The notes beneath the pieces are model-generated. The model worked only from the letters and a program-made list of their open reading frames with translations. It was not told the origin of the DNA and did no database searches. Of a DNA stretch of 64,000 bases, positions 17,864-27,308 are shown piece by piece. The translations under genes were made by a program, and so were the position numbers. Source of the DNA: Spirochaetales bacterium (lineage in GTDB: Bacteria > Spirochaetota > Spirochaetia > DSM-27196 > Alkalispirochaetaceae); NCBI GenBank assembly GCA_028282545.1, contig JANQHT010000088.1:1-64000 (forward strand), in the 5' to 3' direction. Position 1 is the first letter of the stretch. Every line of letters starts with the position of its first letter.

Positions 17864-17869
17864 CCTCCC
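17864..17869 (-). promoter_or_regulatory. Shine-Dalgarno sequence of the TPR gene
   Basis: GGGAGG on the minus strand, 8 bases before ATA 17855 and 35 bases before the first downstream ATG (17828). It argues against the far-upstream ATG 17939 as the start. Confidence 0.4.
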
Positions 17870-17947
17870 TGGAAAAAAGTCTACCACACGGGGCGATGTA
17901 CCGACTACAAACCAATACCCTACATAGATTAATCGGCATCCCCGCTG

Positions 17948-17953
17948 TACAAT
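17948..17953 (+). promoter_or_regulatory. Predicted -10 element of the UPF0164 gene
   Basis: TACAAT at 17948-17953 lies 10 bases before ATG 17964; a weak TAGATT sits 17 bp further upstream. The ATG at 17952 overlaps this hexamer and so is unlikely to be transcribed, which favours ATG 17964. Confidence 0.4.
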
Positions 17954-17963
17954 GTATCGACGA

Positions 17964-19250
17964 ATGAAGGTATTCGCGGCGATTGTCCTCACGCTGGCCG
18001 TTTTCCCCGCGTATCTCGCCGCGTCGGGCCTCTCAGAGGACGAATTCAGTACCTGGTTCAACGACATCGGCAATCGTTTCGCCGTGGACGACGTGGAAAA
18101 CACCGGTCTCACCGTGTTCCCCACCCTCAATATCCCCATGGGCGGCGAATATGAGGCGATGGGAACCGCCTACACCGCGGTTTCCCGCGAATCGAGTTTT
18201 TTCGAGGCGAATCCGGCGGGCAGCTCAGACCTGCGGTACACCGAACTTGCCCTCTATCACAACAACCTGATCGCCGATACCAACATGGAGAGTATTGTCT
18301 ACACTACCCGTCGTGACGATTTCGGGGTCGGCGTGGGCGGAAAGTTCCTCTACGTTCCCTTCACCGAATATGACGATTTCGGCGTCCAGCAGGGTACCGC
18401 CAGGTACACGGAGACGATCGTCGGTGTAAACGCCTCGTACAACTTTCTCAACAGCTTTTACTTCAACGGCGTGTCGGTGGGCGCCAATGCGAAGGTTGCG
18501 TACCGGCATATCTCCGAGGTCATCGCGTCCGACCTGAGCGCGCCGGGGATCATGTTCGACGTGGGTCTTCTCTCGCGTTTCAATGTTCTCAAGTTTTTCT
18601 CCGCCCGTGAACGAAACGCGGCGGCTGGGCTGACCGTTCGAAACCTGGGGCCAAACGTCCTGGGGGAACCGCTCCCGTCGGAAATCGCCGTTGGTGTTGC
18701 GTATAAGCCGCTCCGGCCGTGGCTCATCTCGGCCGATACCACGATCCCGGTCACGCCGTTTTCATCGCAGCCTGCAGCGCCCCTCGGCTACGCCATGGGA
18801 AGTGCCGTATCCGTTACCGATTTTTTTACCGCCCGGGGCGGTTTCGGCATCGACGGGGGAAACCCGCGCGTTTCAATGGGTGGGGCGGTTACGGTGGAAC
18901 AACTCATCGTTTCGCTGAACTACACGCTGGACATGACCACCCAGCTCTCATCGTTCGATCGCATCAGCCTCAACGTCCGGTTCAACTTCGGTGACCAGGG
19001 ACGGGCGGCCCGGGAGGCGCGCGTACGGGAACTCTACCTGGACGCTCTCGTTGCGTTCGCCGCGGGTGACCTGGAGCGGACGATAGCCCTCTGTGAAGAG
19101 GCGCTGGAACTGGACCCGACCTTTCAACCGGCCCGGGAAACGCTCACCACGGCGGCGCTCTCCCTGGACCTCCAAAACGAGATGGAGTCTATACGAAGCG
19201 GTGAACAGGCCGACGCGTCCGCTATAGGAGCGCCGGAAGCGACCGAATAA
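17964..19250 (+). CDS. UPF0164-family outer-membrane beta-barrel protein (FadL/PorV-like)
   Basis: 428 aa from ATG 17964 with a signal peptide (MKVFAAIVLTLAVFPAYLAAS). The mature N-terminus has PTLNIPMGGEYEAMGTAYTAVSRESSFFEANPAGSS in overlapping pieces, the plug-like segment of UPF0164/PorV-type proteins ('...a.g.A..a.a.d..a...NPAg'). Many amphipathic strands then end in an aromatic terminal strand (SFDRISLNVRFNF). A C-terminal tail of about 80 residues holds one TPR (AFAAGDLERTIALCEEALELDP). In Treponema this family is thought to form FadL-like transport barrels. Its 3' end overlaps the convergent oxidoreductase by 29 bp. Confidence 0.85.
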   Translation: MKVFAAIVLTLAVFPAYLAASGLSEDEFSTWFNDIGNRFAVDDVENTGLTVFPTLNIPMGGEYEAMGTAYTAVSRESSFFEANPAGSSDLRYTELALYHNNLIADTNMESIVYTTRRDDFGVGVGGKFLYVPFTEYDDFGVQQGTARYTETIVGVNASYNFLNSFYFNGVSVGANAKVAYRHISEVIASDLSAPGIMFDVGLLSRFNVLKFFSARERNAAAGLTVRNLGPNVLGEPLPSEIAVGVAYKPLRPWLISADTTIPVTPFSSQPAAPLGYAMGSAVSVTDFFTARGGFGIDGGNPRVSMGGAVTVEQLIVSLNYTLDMTTQLSSFDRISLNVRFNFGDQGRAAREARVRELYLDALVAFAAGDLERTIALCEEALELDPTFQPARETLTTAALSLDLQNEMESIRSGEQADASAIGAPEATE

Positions 19251-20217
19251 CGCGCATCGCCGCCAAGGCGTCTTCCGCGGTTGACACCGGGCGCCTGGTG
19301 CGGTCATCCAGGCACGCCACCGCGTCCGCCACCATCCCCGCGAAGTAATCCGTCGGCTCCGGAACCGTTCGATGGCGGTTCAGCAAGGAGCGGTAGCCAC
19401 CGTAGTGGTGGCTGGGGAGGCTCTCTTCCCAGGCGAAGCGCCCGTTGCCAAGATGGATACGACCGGCTGCGAAACTCAGGATCATGTCGAACTGGAGGTA
19501 GGTACGCTCGGAGCCGATTTCGATCACCACGGGGACACCGGACCGTTGGAGAGTACCGTGCAGGAACGAAGACGACAGGCGCCGCCGGAGGGAGCCCACG
19601 CGCTTCCGGGCCACGACGGTATCGGTACAGACGAAGTTGACGGCGTCTACGAGATGAGTGCCGTCGTGCCGCAACACGTCGCGGTGACGCGCCCGGTTGC
19701 CGAAGTGAAGTGTGCCGTACACCGACAGGAGGCGTCCAAACCGCTGTTCCGCCACGGCGGAGCGAACGAGGCGGTAGTCACGGGAGTAGCGACGTTCGTG
19801 GTTGACGATAACCCGGGACGCCGGAAACCGCCTGGCCGCGGCAATGATGCCCTTTGCGTCGCGCATCGTGTTCGCCAGCGGTTTCTCGCAGATAACCACG
19901 GGCACACCTCCCCGTAGCGACGCCTCCGCGTACGGCCGGTGGGTGTCGGCGTGGGTAGCGACCACGACGATATCTGGACGCGACTTTAGGAGCCGGTCCA
20001 TGGAATCGGTCACCTCCGAAACGCCCCACCGCCGGGCAAACGCTTCCCGCCGAGAAGCGTCGTTGTCCAGCCCCGCCACCAGTTCGCACCGGGGATTGCC
20101 GGTCAGGGCGCCCGCGTGGGACGCCGGTTTCTCCCGAAGTTCATCGTCCTCGAGTTTCGAGGCGATCCGGCCCAACCCGACGATAGCCGCACGATAGACC
20201 CTGCCGCTCACACCCAC
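19222..20217 (-). CDS. Gfo/Idh/MocA-family oxidoreductase
   Basis: 331 aa. The Rossmann start AAIVGLGRIASKLEDD is followed by PDIVVVATHADTHRPYAEASLRGGVPVVICEKPLANT, the family EKP motif, with the catalytic-domain segment HDGTHLVDAVNF after it. These NAD(P)-dependent enzymes oxidise or reduce sugars and related polyols in the cytoplasm. GTG 20217 or GTG 20211 overlaps the aminopeptidase stop, so the pair is co-translated. Given nonulosonate-type genes elsewhere in the window it could act on an amino sugar, but nothing in the sequence fixes the substrate. Confidence 0.85.
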   Translation of the reverse strand: MGVSGRVYRAAIVGLGRIASKLEDDELREKPASHAGALTGNPRCELVAGLDNDASRREAFARRWGVSEVTDSMDRLLKSRPDIVVVATHADTHRPYAEASLRGGVPVVICEKPLANTMRDAKGIIAAARRFPASRVIVNHERRYSRDYRLVRSAVAEQRFGRLLSVYGTLHFGNRARHRDVLRHDGTHLVDAVNFVCTDTVVARKRVGSLRRRLSSSFLHGTLQRSGVPVVIEIGSERTYLQFDMILSFAAGRIHLGNGRFAWEESLPSHHYGGYRSLLNRHRTVPEPTDYFAGMVADAVACLDDRTRRPVSTAEDALAAMRVIRSLPALL

Positions 20218-21425
20218 CGCCCATTCCGCATGATTGGGACCTCGTCTCCCGCACCGTCGATTCCATCAACGTCGAGATCGGGAGAGCCGATCATGACGTC
20301 TTCATGGTAGAGGCTCTGATTGACGCCGGTGCGTATCAACTCCTCGGTGGTCATGGCGTTGCCCCCTTCCACACCGGTTGCGTATCCAAAGCCCAGGGCT
20401 ACGTGGCTCGCGGCGTTTTCATCGAGAAGGGTGTTGCCGAACACGAGGCCGCTCTGGAAGATCGGAGAGGTCGCCTCCACCAGCGCGATCTCCCCGAGCC
20501 GTCCCGTGCCGTCATCGGCATGGAGATAGGCGGAAAGCGCTTCCCGGCCCGACCGGCATGCGAAATCGACCACCGCGCCGTCACGAAATTCGAACACCGC
20601 TCCTTGAACGAGTTGGTCGAACACGCGAAAAGGCCTGGTAGACACCATCCGCCCCTCCGTTGCACCCGCCAGGGGCGTTGTGAATACCTCCTCCGACGGC
20701 ACGTTGGGGAGAAATTCGTTGCCCGCGGTTGAACGGGATACGCCTCCCAGCCACACCGCGTTGGGTGATAGGCGAATCGTTAGATCGGTGTCCCCGCCCC
20801 GGAGCCGAAGCACCTGTAATTTTTTCGTCGTCAGGGTCGCGGCCCGGGATTCCAGGTCCCGTGCACGATCCCACCAAAACCGTGCGGGGTCGCCGTGTAG
20901 GCGGTAGATCCGCTCCAGTATATCGGCCAGTCTTTCGTAGGCGTCGCTCTCACCGGGAAAGAGGTGGGTAGCCCACCCCGGAGTTGGGAAGGTGAGAACG
21001 CTCCACTGGAAATGGTCGATGCGCACCCCCTGTCGCCATCGTGCCTTGGCTTCCGCGAAAGCGTTTGTGACGGTTGTTACCCGCCCGCTGGAAACGCCGT
21101 CGAACGCGACGGGGTCCTCCGGCGCGTGGATGCTCACGTAGCACCAGCGCTCGTCGAAGTACTCGTCATACCGGGCGCGCTCGTACCCGGGGAGAAACTC
21201 CAGGTGCGCCGATTGCGACCGGTCGAGCCTGGCACGGCGCATTACCGCGTGATCCGGGAGGAAATCCACGTACCGGGCTCCCCGGTCGTAGGCAGCCGCC
21301 GCGATAGAAGCCACCAGGGCGTGCTGGGCCGGCTCCGCCTTCACCGCGAGGTTCTGCCCCGGCTTGATACCAACCGCCGAAACCGCCAGGTCCGCCCAGG
21401 CGGATAGCATGGCCCCTTGTTCCAT
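20208..21425 (-). CDS. M29-family metallo-aminopeptidase
   Basis: 405 aa. The family signatures are present: GIKPGQNLAVKAEP near the start, NVPSEEVFTTPL, a GRLGEIALVE metal-ligand segment, SGLVFGNTLLDENAASHVALGFGY and NQSLYHEDVMIGSPDLDVDG. Together these give the Glu, His and Asp ligands of a two-metal aminopeptidase such as AmpS/aminopeptidase T. It releases N-terminal residues from peptides in the cytoplasm. The next gene begins within its last 10 bp. It diverges from the PPP phosphatase, whose start lies 65 bp away. Confidence 0.9.
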   Translation of the reverse strand: MEQGAMLSAWADLAVSAVGIKPGQNLAVKAEPAQHALVASIAAAAYDRGARYVDFLPDHAVMRRARLDRSQSAHLEFLPGYERARYDEYFDERWCYVSIHAPEDPVAFDGVSSGRVTTVTNAFAEAKARWRQGVRIDHFQWSVLTFPTPGWATHLFPGESDAYERLADILERIYRLHGDPARFWWDRARDLESRAATLTTKKLQVLRLRGGDTDLTIRLSPNAVWLGGVSRSTAGNEFLPNVPSEEVFTTPLAGATEGRMVSTRPFRVFDQLVQGAVFEFRDGAVVDFACRSGREALSAYLHADDGTGRLGEIALVEATSPIFQSGLVFGNTLLDENAASHVALGFGYATGVEGGNAMTTEELIRTGVNQSLYHEDVMIGSPDLDVDGIDGAGDEVPIMRNGRWV

Positions 21426-21489
21426 GGCCGCGATCCTACCACTATCGCGCGCTTCCCGTACACGCGGCGTTGTGCGACAATTCCGTTCC

Positions 21490-22263
21490 GTGGATCCCGT
21501 AGTCGTTGTAAGCGACGTTCACGGCTGCTTTGCAGAACTGATCGAACTGGAACAACTCGTCTACGAACGGGCGGGACCGTCCGCGTATCTCGTTTTTGTC
21601 GGAGACCTCGTTGACCGCGGTCCCGCGAGCGCCCGGGTTGTAAGCCACGTTCGACACCTGGTCCGGGCCGGGGGGGCCGCCTGCGTAATGGGCAATCACG
21701 ACGACATGTTCCTGCGAAACGTCTTTGCCAATCAGCCCGATTGGTGTCGAAACGCCGGCGTCCCCGGCGATGTGATCTCCGCCGGTACGATACCGGACCC
21801 GGTTCGCCCCGCGTTTTTCCGGAACTGGTTCATCCAGGGCGGAAAGGAAACGCTCGCGTCGTACGGAATCCATTCCCACGACAGGACTCCCTGGGACGTT
21901 GACCCGGACGACGTTGCGTTCCTGGCGTCTCTGCCGTTGATCTGGGAGAACGAGCGAGTTGTGGTTACCCACGCCCTTGCGGACGAGAAGCTGTTGACCG
22001 CTACGCGCTCAGCGGAATCCCAATGGGACGTGGATGAGGCCGCCCGGGAGATGGTGCTTTGGAACCGCGGTGAGCCGGCCGCGCGGGCCGACCCGGTTCG
22101 GACGCACGTGTCCGGACACACCCCGAGGAACACGCCGCTCGTAAGGAGGGAACAGGGGGCCGTCCAGATCGACACGGGCTGTGTGTACGGGAACGCACTC
22201 ACCGCGTACGATCCGCAGCGGGACCAGTTCATGCAGGTTCGATCCCGTAGGCCCTCGTTTTGA
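21490..22263 (+). CDS. PPP-family metallophosphatase (Ser/Thr or bis-nucleotide phosphatase)
   Basis: 257 aa from GTG 21490. The phosphoesterase motifs are VVVSDVHGC, FVGDLVDRGP, MGNHDDMFLR and, later, VVVTHA and VSGHTP, providing the metal and phosphate ligands of the PPP family. Relatives include PrpA/PrpB and ApaH-type enzymes; a protein or dinucleotide substrate cannot be chosen here. A TGCGACAAT extended -10 lies 8 bases before the GTG with no Shine-Dalgarno sequence, so the mRNA may be leaderless. The frame is open further upstream, but that part overlaps the divergent aminopeptidase. Confidence 0.85.
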   Translation: MDPVVVVSDVHGCFAELIELEQLVYERAGPSAYLVFVGDLVDRGPASARVVSHVRHLVRAGGAACVMGNHDDMFLRNVFANQPDWCRNAGVPGDVISAGTIPDPVRPAFFRNWFIQGGKETLASYGIHSHDRTPWDVDPDDVAFLASLPLIWENERVVVTHALADEKLLTATRSAESQWDVDEAAREMVLWNRGEPAARADPVRTHVSGHTPRNTPLVRREQGAVQIDTGCVYGNALTAYDPQRDQFMQVRSRRPSF

Positions 22264-22342
22264 TAAGGTCGAACGCAAGAGCATACTTGCCAATGGACGG
22301 AAAAACGGAGAAATTATCGGTAGTCCAAAATAGGAGGAGAAG

Positions 22343-23353
22343 ATGAGAAGACTACTCGCTACGTTGGTTGTTCTAACCATGGTTGCCGCATTCGTGTTTG
22401 CCGGCGGTGAACAGGAAGGGGGCGGAACACGATTCGTGACAATCGGTACCGGCGGCGTGACCGGCGTGTACTACCCGACCGGCGGCGCAATCAGCCGCAT
22501 GGTGAATGCCAAGAGCGACGAATACAACATTCGCGCCTCCGTTGAGTCCACGGCCGGCAGTGTGTACAACATCAACTCGGTCCTGAACGGTGACCTCGAT
22601 TTCGGTATCGCCCAGTCTGACCGCCAGTACCAGGCGTCCAACGGTCTTGCGGAATGGGAAGCCACCGGCGCCCAGGAGGACCTTCGATCGGTATTCAGCA
22701 TCCATCCCGAGTCGATTACGCTGATTGCCGCTGCCGAGACGGGCGCGGAATCGATAGCCGACTTGGCGGGTCTGCGCGTCAACATCGGGAACCCCGGCTC
22801 CGGCCAGTTGCAGAACAGCATCGACGCCCTCGAAGCGGTCGGCATCGACGTGGAGAACGACATCCAGGCCGAGCAGGTCAAGGCGGTTGAGGCGCCGGGC
22901 TTGCTGCAGGACGGTCGGTTGGACGCGTTCTTCTACACCGTGGGCCATCCCAACGGAAATATCCTGGAAGCGACAAGCGGCCGCATCCCCGTGAAAATCC
23001 TTGACATCACCGGTCCCGGTATCGACGATCTGCTCTCGCGGCTTCCCTACTACGCGCCCGCTTCGATTCCGGCCGCGCTGTACCCGCAGTCCGCAAATAC
23101 CGCCGATGCCCGGACATTCGGCGTAAAGGCTACCCTGGTAACCGCGGCATCGGTTCCGGAAGACGTGGTCTACGCGATTACCAAAGAGGTTTTCGAGAAC
23201 TTTGAGGACTTCAAGTCGCTCCACCCGGCGTATCAGGTGCTTACCCCGGAAAGCATGCTCCAGGGCCTTTCGGCGCCGCTCCACGACGGAGCGATCCGTT
23301 ACTACGAAGAAGCGGGTATGATCGGAATGATCAACCCCGAGCTGCTTCCATAA
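22343..23353 (+). CDS. TAXI-family TRAP transporter solute-binding protein
   Basis: 336 aa with a signal peptide (MRRLLATLVVLTMVAAFVFAGG) and an excellent ribosome-binding site (TAGGAGGAGAAG). The mature protein starts RFVTIGTGGVTGVYYPTGGAI, the hallmark of TAXI binding proteins, followed by STAGSVYNINSVLNGDLDFGIAQSD in pieces and ADLAGLRVNIGNPGSG. It binds a small organic acid in the periplasm and delivers it to the fused permease encoded next. A terminator-like hairpin separates the two genes, which would raise the ratio of binding protein to permease. Confidence 0.95.
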   Translation: MRRLLATLVVLTMVAAFVFAGGEQEGGGTRFVTIGTGGVTGVYYPTGGAISRMVNAKSDEYNIRASVESTAGSVYNINSVLNGDLDFGIAQSDRQYQASNGLAEWEATGAQEDLRSVFSIHPESITLIAAAETGAESIADLAGLRVNIGNPGSGQLQNSIDALEAVGIDVENDIQAEQVKAVEAPGLLQDGRLDAFFYTVGHPNGNILEATSGRIPVKILDITGPGIDDLLSRLPYYAPASIPAALYPQSANTADARTFGVKATLVTAASVPEDVVYAITKEVFENFEDFKSLHPAYQVLTPESMLQGLSAPLHDGAIRYYEEAGMIGMINPELLP

Positions 23354-23371
23354 CCGGAGCGTAGATTAGCG

Positions 23372-23406
23372 ACCGGACCGGCGTGGCGGCCGGTCCGGTT
23401 TTTTTT
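23372..23406 (+). terminator. Intercistronic rho-independent terminator
   Basis: A perfect 10 bp stem (ACCGGACCGG 23372-23381 with CCGGTCCGGT 23390-23399), an 8-base loop and eight Ts. It lies between the binding-protein and permease genes, so termination must be partial if the permease has no other promoter. Confidence 0.85.
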
Positions 23407-23435
23407 ATCAGGCCGACCAAAGGACCGTGGTGTAG

Positions 23436-25475
23436 ATGTCTGACAAGAACAACGAGTACGAACAGTTCCTAGACCAGGAAACGGGCGTAACCCGGTCGGC
23501 ACCGGGTTTCCACAACACCGTCATCGTTATTCTGAGTCTCGCCTGGGCACTCTTCCAGCTCTCCCTGCCCCGTTTTGTCATTCTCGACAGCGTAACCATC
23601 AGGGCGATCCACCTGGCGTTTGCCATGGCGCTCGTATTCCTGGGGGTACCCTTCACTAAAAAGAACACGCGGGAAATTCCGTTCCTTCACTCCACGGTAC
23701 GGACCCCCGCGATCGACTATCTCATCGCGATCGCCGGTGCCTTTGCGGCCCTCTACATCGTGCTCGATTGGCAGGGAATTACCACGCGCCTTGGAATGCC
23801 CATTTCGCGCGACGTCGTATTGAGCGTGTTCCTCATCGTTCTGCTCTTTGACGCATCACGGCGCGGCATCGGTATTCCAATGGTGGTCATCGCCGTCCTG
23901 TTCACGATCTACGCCTTTTTCGGGCCCTACATGCCGGGCATCCTCGCCTTTCGGGGCGTGAGCGTCACCAAGTACATCAGCCAGATCGTTCTATCCACGG
24001 AGGGTATCTACGGGATACCCCTCGATGTTTCGGCGCGAACCGTATACCTCTTTGTTCTTTTCGGTGCAATGCTCGAGCGTTTTGGCGCGGGCCAGTTTTT
24101 TAACGACCTCGCCATTTCACTTCTGGGCCGCTTCAAGGGGGGGCCGGCAAAAGCGGCCGTCGTCTCAAGCGGCTTCACCGGGCTTGTCAGCGGCTCCAGC
24201 ATCGCCAACGTGGTTACCACGGGAACGTTTACGATTCCCCTGATGAAGAAGGTGGGCTACCCGGGAAAAACTGCAGCGGCCACCGAGGTTGCGGCGAGCA
24301 CCAACGGTCAGCTCATGCCGCCGATTATGGGTGCCGCCGCCTTTATTATCGCCGAGTACCTGGCGATGTCCTATTTCGACGTTATCCGGGCGGCAATCGT
24401 ACCCGCCGTTGTGAGTTACATCGCGCTTTTCTACATCACGCACCTGGAAGCGAGCAAACTCGATCTCCGCGGGCTGCCGCCGGAGGACGTTCCCCGGTTT
24501 TCCTCTGTGTTGGCCCGGGGCTACCACCATTTGATTCCCCTGATGATGCTCATATGGGAACTTGCCGTTCTGCGACGATCCCCAAACTTGGCGGTCTTCA
24601 ACGCGATCCTCACCCTGCTGGCGATCTACCTTGTGCGGGAGACCTGGATTGCGTTCCGTGCCAAACGGTCGCTTCTCGACACGTGGAAGGGCGTGGTGCT
24701 GCAGACCGGTCGGGGGTTGATCGCGGGCAGCAAAAATATGCTCCCCGTGGCATTGGCGACGGCCACGGCGGGTATCATCGTGGGCATCGTCAACATGGGA
24801 ATCGGTTCGATGATCGTTCAGATCGTCGAAACGCTTGCTCGGGGCAACGTCTTTCTCCTACTGGGAATCACAGCGATCGTGAGCCTGATCATCGGCATGG
24901 GGCTGCCCACGACGGCCACGTACATCGTCATGGCGTCGATCACCGTACCGGTGATACTCCAACTGGGCGCCGGTATCGGTTTGATCATACCCGCCATCGC
25001 CGCGCACCTCTTCTGCTTCTACTTCGGAATTCTCGCCGACGACACACCGCCGGTTGGGCTCGCCGCCTACGCCGCGGCGGCCATCGCGAAGTCCGACCCG
25101 ATCCCAACGGGTATCAAGGGCTTTATCTACGATCTCAGAACCGCGGTTATCCCCTTTATGTTCGTCTTTAACCCGATGCTGCTTCTGATTGGAGTTGATA
25201 ACTGGGGCCTGGGGCTGCTCGTTTTTGTCGCCGCGATCGGCGGCATGCTCGCCTTCACGAACGCGGTGCAAGGATGGGGAATCACCCGGAACAAGTGGTA
25301 CGACATACCCCTGTTCCTACTGGCTTCGTTCATCTTCTTCCTTCCCGATCGCGCCGCGAACCTACTTGGTCTCGAATCGGCCAACTACGTGCTCTTCTTC
25401 CTGATCGGCGCGGTAGTGTACGCTCTCGCCTTTGGGGTCCAGCGCGTACGGGTCCGCTTCGAAGCCGCCGCGTAA
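23436..25475 (+). CDS. TRAP transporter fused permease (DctQ-DctM)
   Basis: 679 aa with many hydrophobic helices. The first part (about 1-200) matches the small-subunit DctQ-like helices. The rest is DctM-like, with GLVSGSSIANVVTTGTFTIPLM, AASTNGQLMPPIMGAAAFI and GMGLPTTATYIVMASI, signature loops of TAXI-linked TRAP permeases. These are secondary transporters driven by a cation gradient. It works with the TAXI binding protein upstream. The start ATG 23436 follows the terminator by 29 bp, with AGGACCGTGG upstream as a weak ribosome-binding site. Confidence 0.95.
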   Translation: MSDKNNEYEQFLDQETGVTRSAPGFHNTVIVILSLAWALFQLSLPRFVILDSVTIRAIHLAFAMALVFLGVPFTKKNTREIPFLHSTVRTPAIDYLIAIAGAFAALYIVLDWQGITTRLGMPISRDVVLSVFLIVLLFDASRRGIGIPMVVIAVLFTIYAFFGPYMPGILAFRGVSVTKYISQIVLSTEGIYGIPLDVSARTVYLFVLFGAMLERFGAGQFFNDLAISLLGRFKGGPAKAAVVSSGFTGLVSGSSIANVVTTGTFTIPLMKKVGYPGKTAAATEVAASTNGQLMPPIMGAAAFIIAEYLAMSYFDVIRAAIVPAVVSYIALFYITHLEASKLDLRGLPPEDVPRFSSVLARGYHHLIPLMMLIWELAVLRRSPNLAVFNAILTLLAIYLVRETWIAFRAKRSLLDTWKGVVLQTGRGLIAGSKNMLPVALATATAGIIVGIVNMGIGSMIVQIVETLARGNVFLLLGITAIVSLIIGMGLPTTATYIVMASITVPVILQLGAGIGLIIPAIAAHLFCFYFGILADDTPPVGLAAYAAAAIAKSDPIPTGIKGFIYDLRTAVIPFMFVFNPMLLLIGVDNWGLGLLVFVAAIGGMLAFTNAVQGWGITRNKWYDIPLFLLASFIFFLPDRAANLLGLESANYVLFFLIGAVVYALAFGVQRVRVRFEAAA

Positions 25476-25530
25476 GAGCGTTACGCGCGCTCAGTTCGTG
25501 TATTGGTCCACTGTGCACTCCGTATTTCGT

Positions 25531-25558
25531 TTGATTCGGTGTATCATGGGCCTATACT
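25531..25558 (+). promoter_or_regulatory. Predicted promoter of the 25581 gene
   Basis: TTGATT (25531-25536), a 16 bp spacer and TATACT (25553-25558). The start codon ATG 25581 is 22 bases beyond, so this transcript would have a short leader. Confidence 0.45.
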
Positions 25559-25580
25559 ATTATTACCGGGATATGGTGCG

Positions 25581-27308
25581 ATGACACCTGACTTTGTTAC
25601 GTACGACGACAAGCAGCGCGAATCGTTTCTCTCGCAACTGGGGAACTTCTCGCCGGGCGAACGCGAACTGTTCCGACAGTTGTGCCGGGCCTGGCAGGAA
25701 AAGATCCCGTTTACCCGTTTCTCCGCCATGTCCGGGGTAGACAGTTCCGGCAATTCTGAAATCGTCTCGCTCATCAACAAACTCCGGCGCGAACGGATCG
25801 GCGTTCTCCGAACAAAGATGGTCGAGGAGAGGCGTTTGCCGGACCACATCGTCCTGGCTACCCAGAACAGCACGGAGTTCTTCACGGCCCTCGTTGACGA
25901 GTACTTCACGGACCTCCATGAGTCGCTGATGAACTCCATGCCTTTGGAGTCGGTGGTGCAGCAGGAAGTATCGCGAATTCCGCGGGAGTCCGTTGAACCG
26001 GTAGACGTAGAGACGCTTTCCGAATACGTCTCTGAACGCAGGAAGAGCGACAAGATCCTCCGCGTAGCCGCGATCAACGAGGACGCTCTCCTGATTACGC
26101 AGGTCAACCTCAAGAGCTTTGTCAGTTTTGCTATCCTCAAACTGCGCTTCTACTTCTCCAATCCCAATCTTCTCGGGGCGGTCGCGAAACTGCGCGGAAG
26201 CAGTTTGCTGGAGCTAAAGAAGCTCGTATCCGGGAAGGATCCCACGTTCTGGCTGGAACTGACCAAAACGATCGACGAACATCGCACGGAGTTGATATCG
26301 TCGCGCAACCTTTCGGTGGAAACGGGGTTCTTCCACGCAGCTACCCTGCTGCGCCGGTTCGTCGAGAGCCAGATCCACGCCGCGAACGTGAAGAGACAGG
26401 AGCGGGAGGAACGCGATCTGGACCTCAAAGCGGTTGCACTGGCCATCAAAGAGGACCCCGATGTTTTCGTGGATCAGATGGAAGTCACGCGCGTCTTGGA
26501 CAATCAGCGCGAGAAATACGGCGATGAGTTCGAGAGGTTCCGTGAAGAGTTCTACGAACGATACGTCAAGGCGCGTGAACGCAATTCCCTGCCTGAAGTG
26601 ATCCTCATGAGCAACCGGTACATTCACCGGGACAACGTCTTCCCGACGTTCATCGGGAGTTTTAAGGACCTGGAACCGGCGTTGAGGGCGCACTACCGGG
26701 CACTCATGGTGCGCCAGCTCAAGAGCAGCCAAGGGAATCCGGTGTTTTTCAGCCTTGACAACCTGGATGAATCGATCACGAACGAGGTTGCCCAGCGTGA
26801 TCCCCTCATCGGCGCGCTTATGCAAAAACCGGCGATTCTGGCGGAAGCGCTCATTTACCACGCCAAGAAAAACAAGCTTGTCAAGACCGTTGCAGACATA
26901 AAACATCGCCTGGCGCTCTATTTCGACCCGGCCTCTTTGAAACCGTTGCGACCCCACCAGTGGTTCGGAATACGCCTCACAGAGGTGTTTGACGCCGCCT
27001 TCGACGAACTGCCCATTATCAGGCGTATATGGATGCGGATTACCGGCAAACACAAAAACCTGAAGAAGCTCTTTGCGGGTCGTTCCGAAGCGCTCCCCGT
27101 ACCGGTGATACCAAAACCCGCTCCGGCACGATCAAACCGCGATTTCGAGCGCGACGAGCGACGAGAACGGCCCCGCCGTCGCCCCCAGTCTCGACGCCCG
27201 GCCCCTCATAGGACGCGCTCGGCGCCGCCGACAAAATCCAAAGAATACACACAGAAACAGGTAGACTCCGCCTGGGAGTCTTTTGGCCAGACCCTGAGCG
27301 ATGACTGA
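25581..27308 (+). CDS. Conserved-looking cytoplasmic protein of unknown function
   Basis: 575 aa from ATG 25581; the frame opens at 25503, but that would place the start before the predicted promoter. The protein is soluble, highly charged and mostly helical, with a very basic disordered tail (about 500-560: RPRRRPQSRRPAPHRTRSAPP) ending in an acidic helix. There is no signal peptide, membrane helix or catalytic motif. The basic tail could bind nucleic acid or an acidic partner. It overlaps the FAD protein by 8 bp (ATGACTGA), so the two are co-translated. I do not recognise the family. Confidence 0.75.
   Translation: MTPDFVTYDDKQRESFLSQLGNFSPGERELFRQLCRAWQEKIPFTRFSAMSGVDSSGNSEIVSLINKLRRERIGVLRTKMVEERRLPDHIVLATQNSTEFFTALVDEYFTDLHESLMNSMPLESVVQQEVSRIPRESVEPVDVETLSEYVSERRKSDKILRVAAINEDALLITQVNLKSFVSFAILKLRFYFSNPNLLGAVAKLRGSSLLELKKLVSGKDPTFWLELTKTIDEHRTELISSRNLSVETGFFHAATLLRRFVESQIHAANVKRQEREERDLDLKAVALAIKEDPDVFVDQMEVTRVLDNQREKYGDEFERFREEFYERYVKARERNSLPEVILMSNRYIHRDNVFPTFIGSFKDLEPALRAHYRALMVRQLKSSQGNPVFFSLDNLDESITNEVAQRDPLIGALMQKPAILAEALIYHAKKNKLVKTVADIKHRLALYFDPASLKPLRPHQWFGIRLTEVFDAAFDELPIIRRIWMRITGKHKNLKKLFAGRSEALPVPVIPKPAPARSNRDFERDERRERPRRRPQSRRPAPHRTRSAPPTKSKEYTQKQVDSAWESFGQTLSDD

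Noticed and set aside
17939-17941. ATG 17939 as start of the TPR gene
   Set aside because: It would put 28 non-signal residues before the signal peptide, ignore the GGGAGG at 17864-17869 and invade the divergent promoter.
22373-23284. 303-residue minus-strand frame
   Set aside because: Shadow of the TAXI binding-protein gene.
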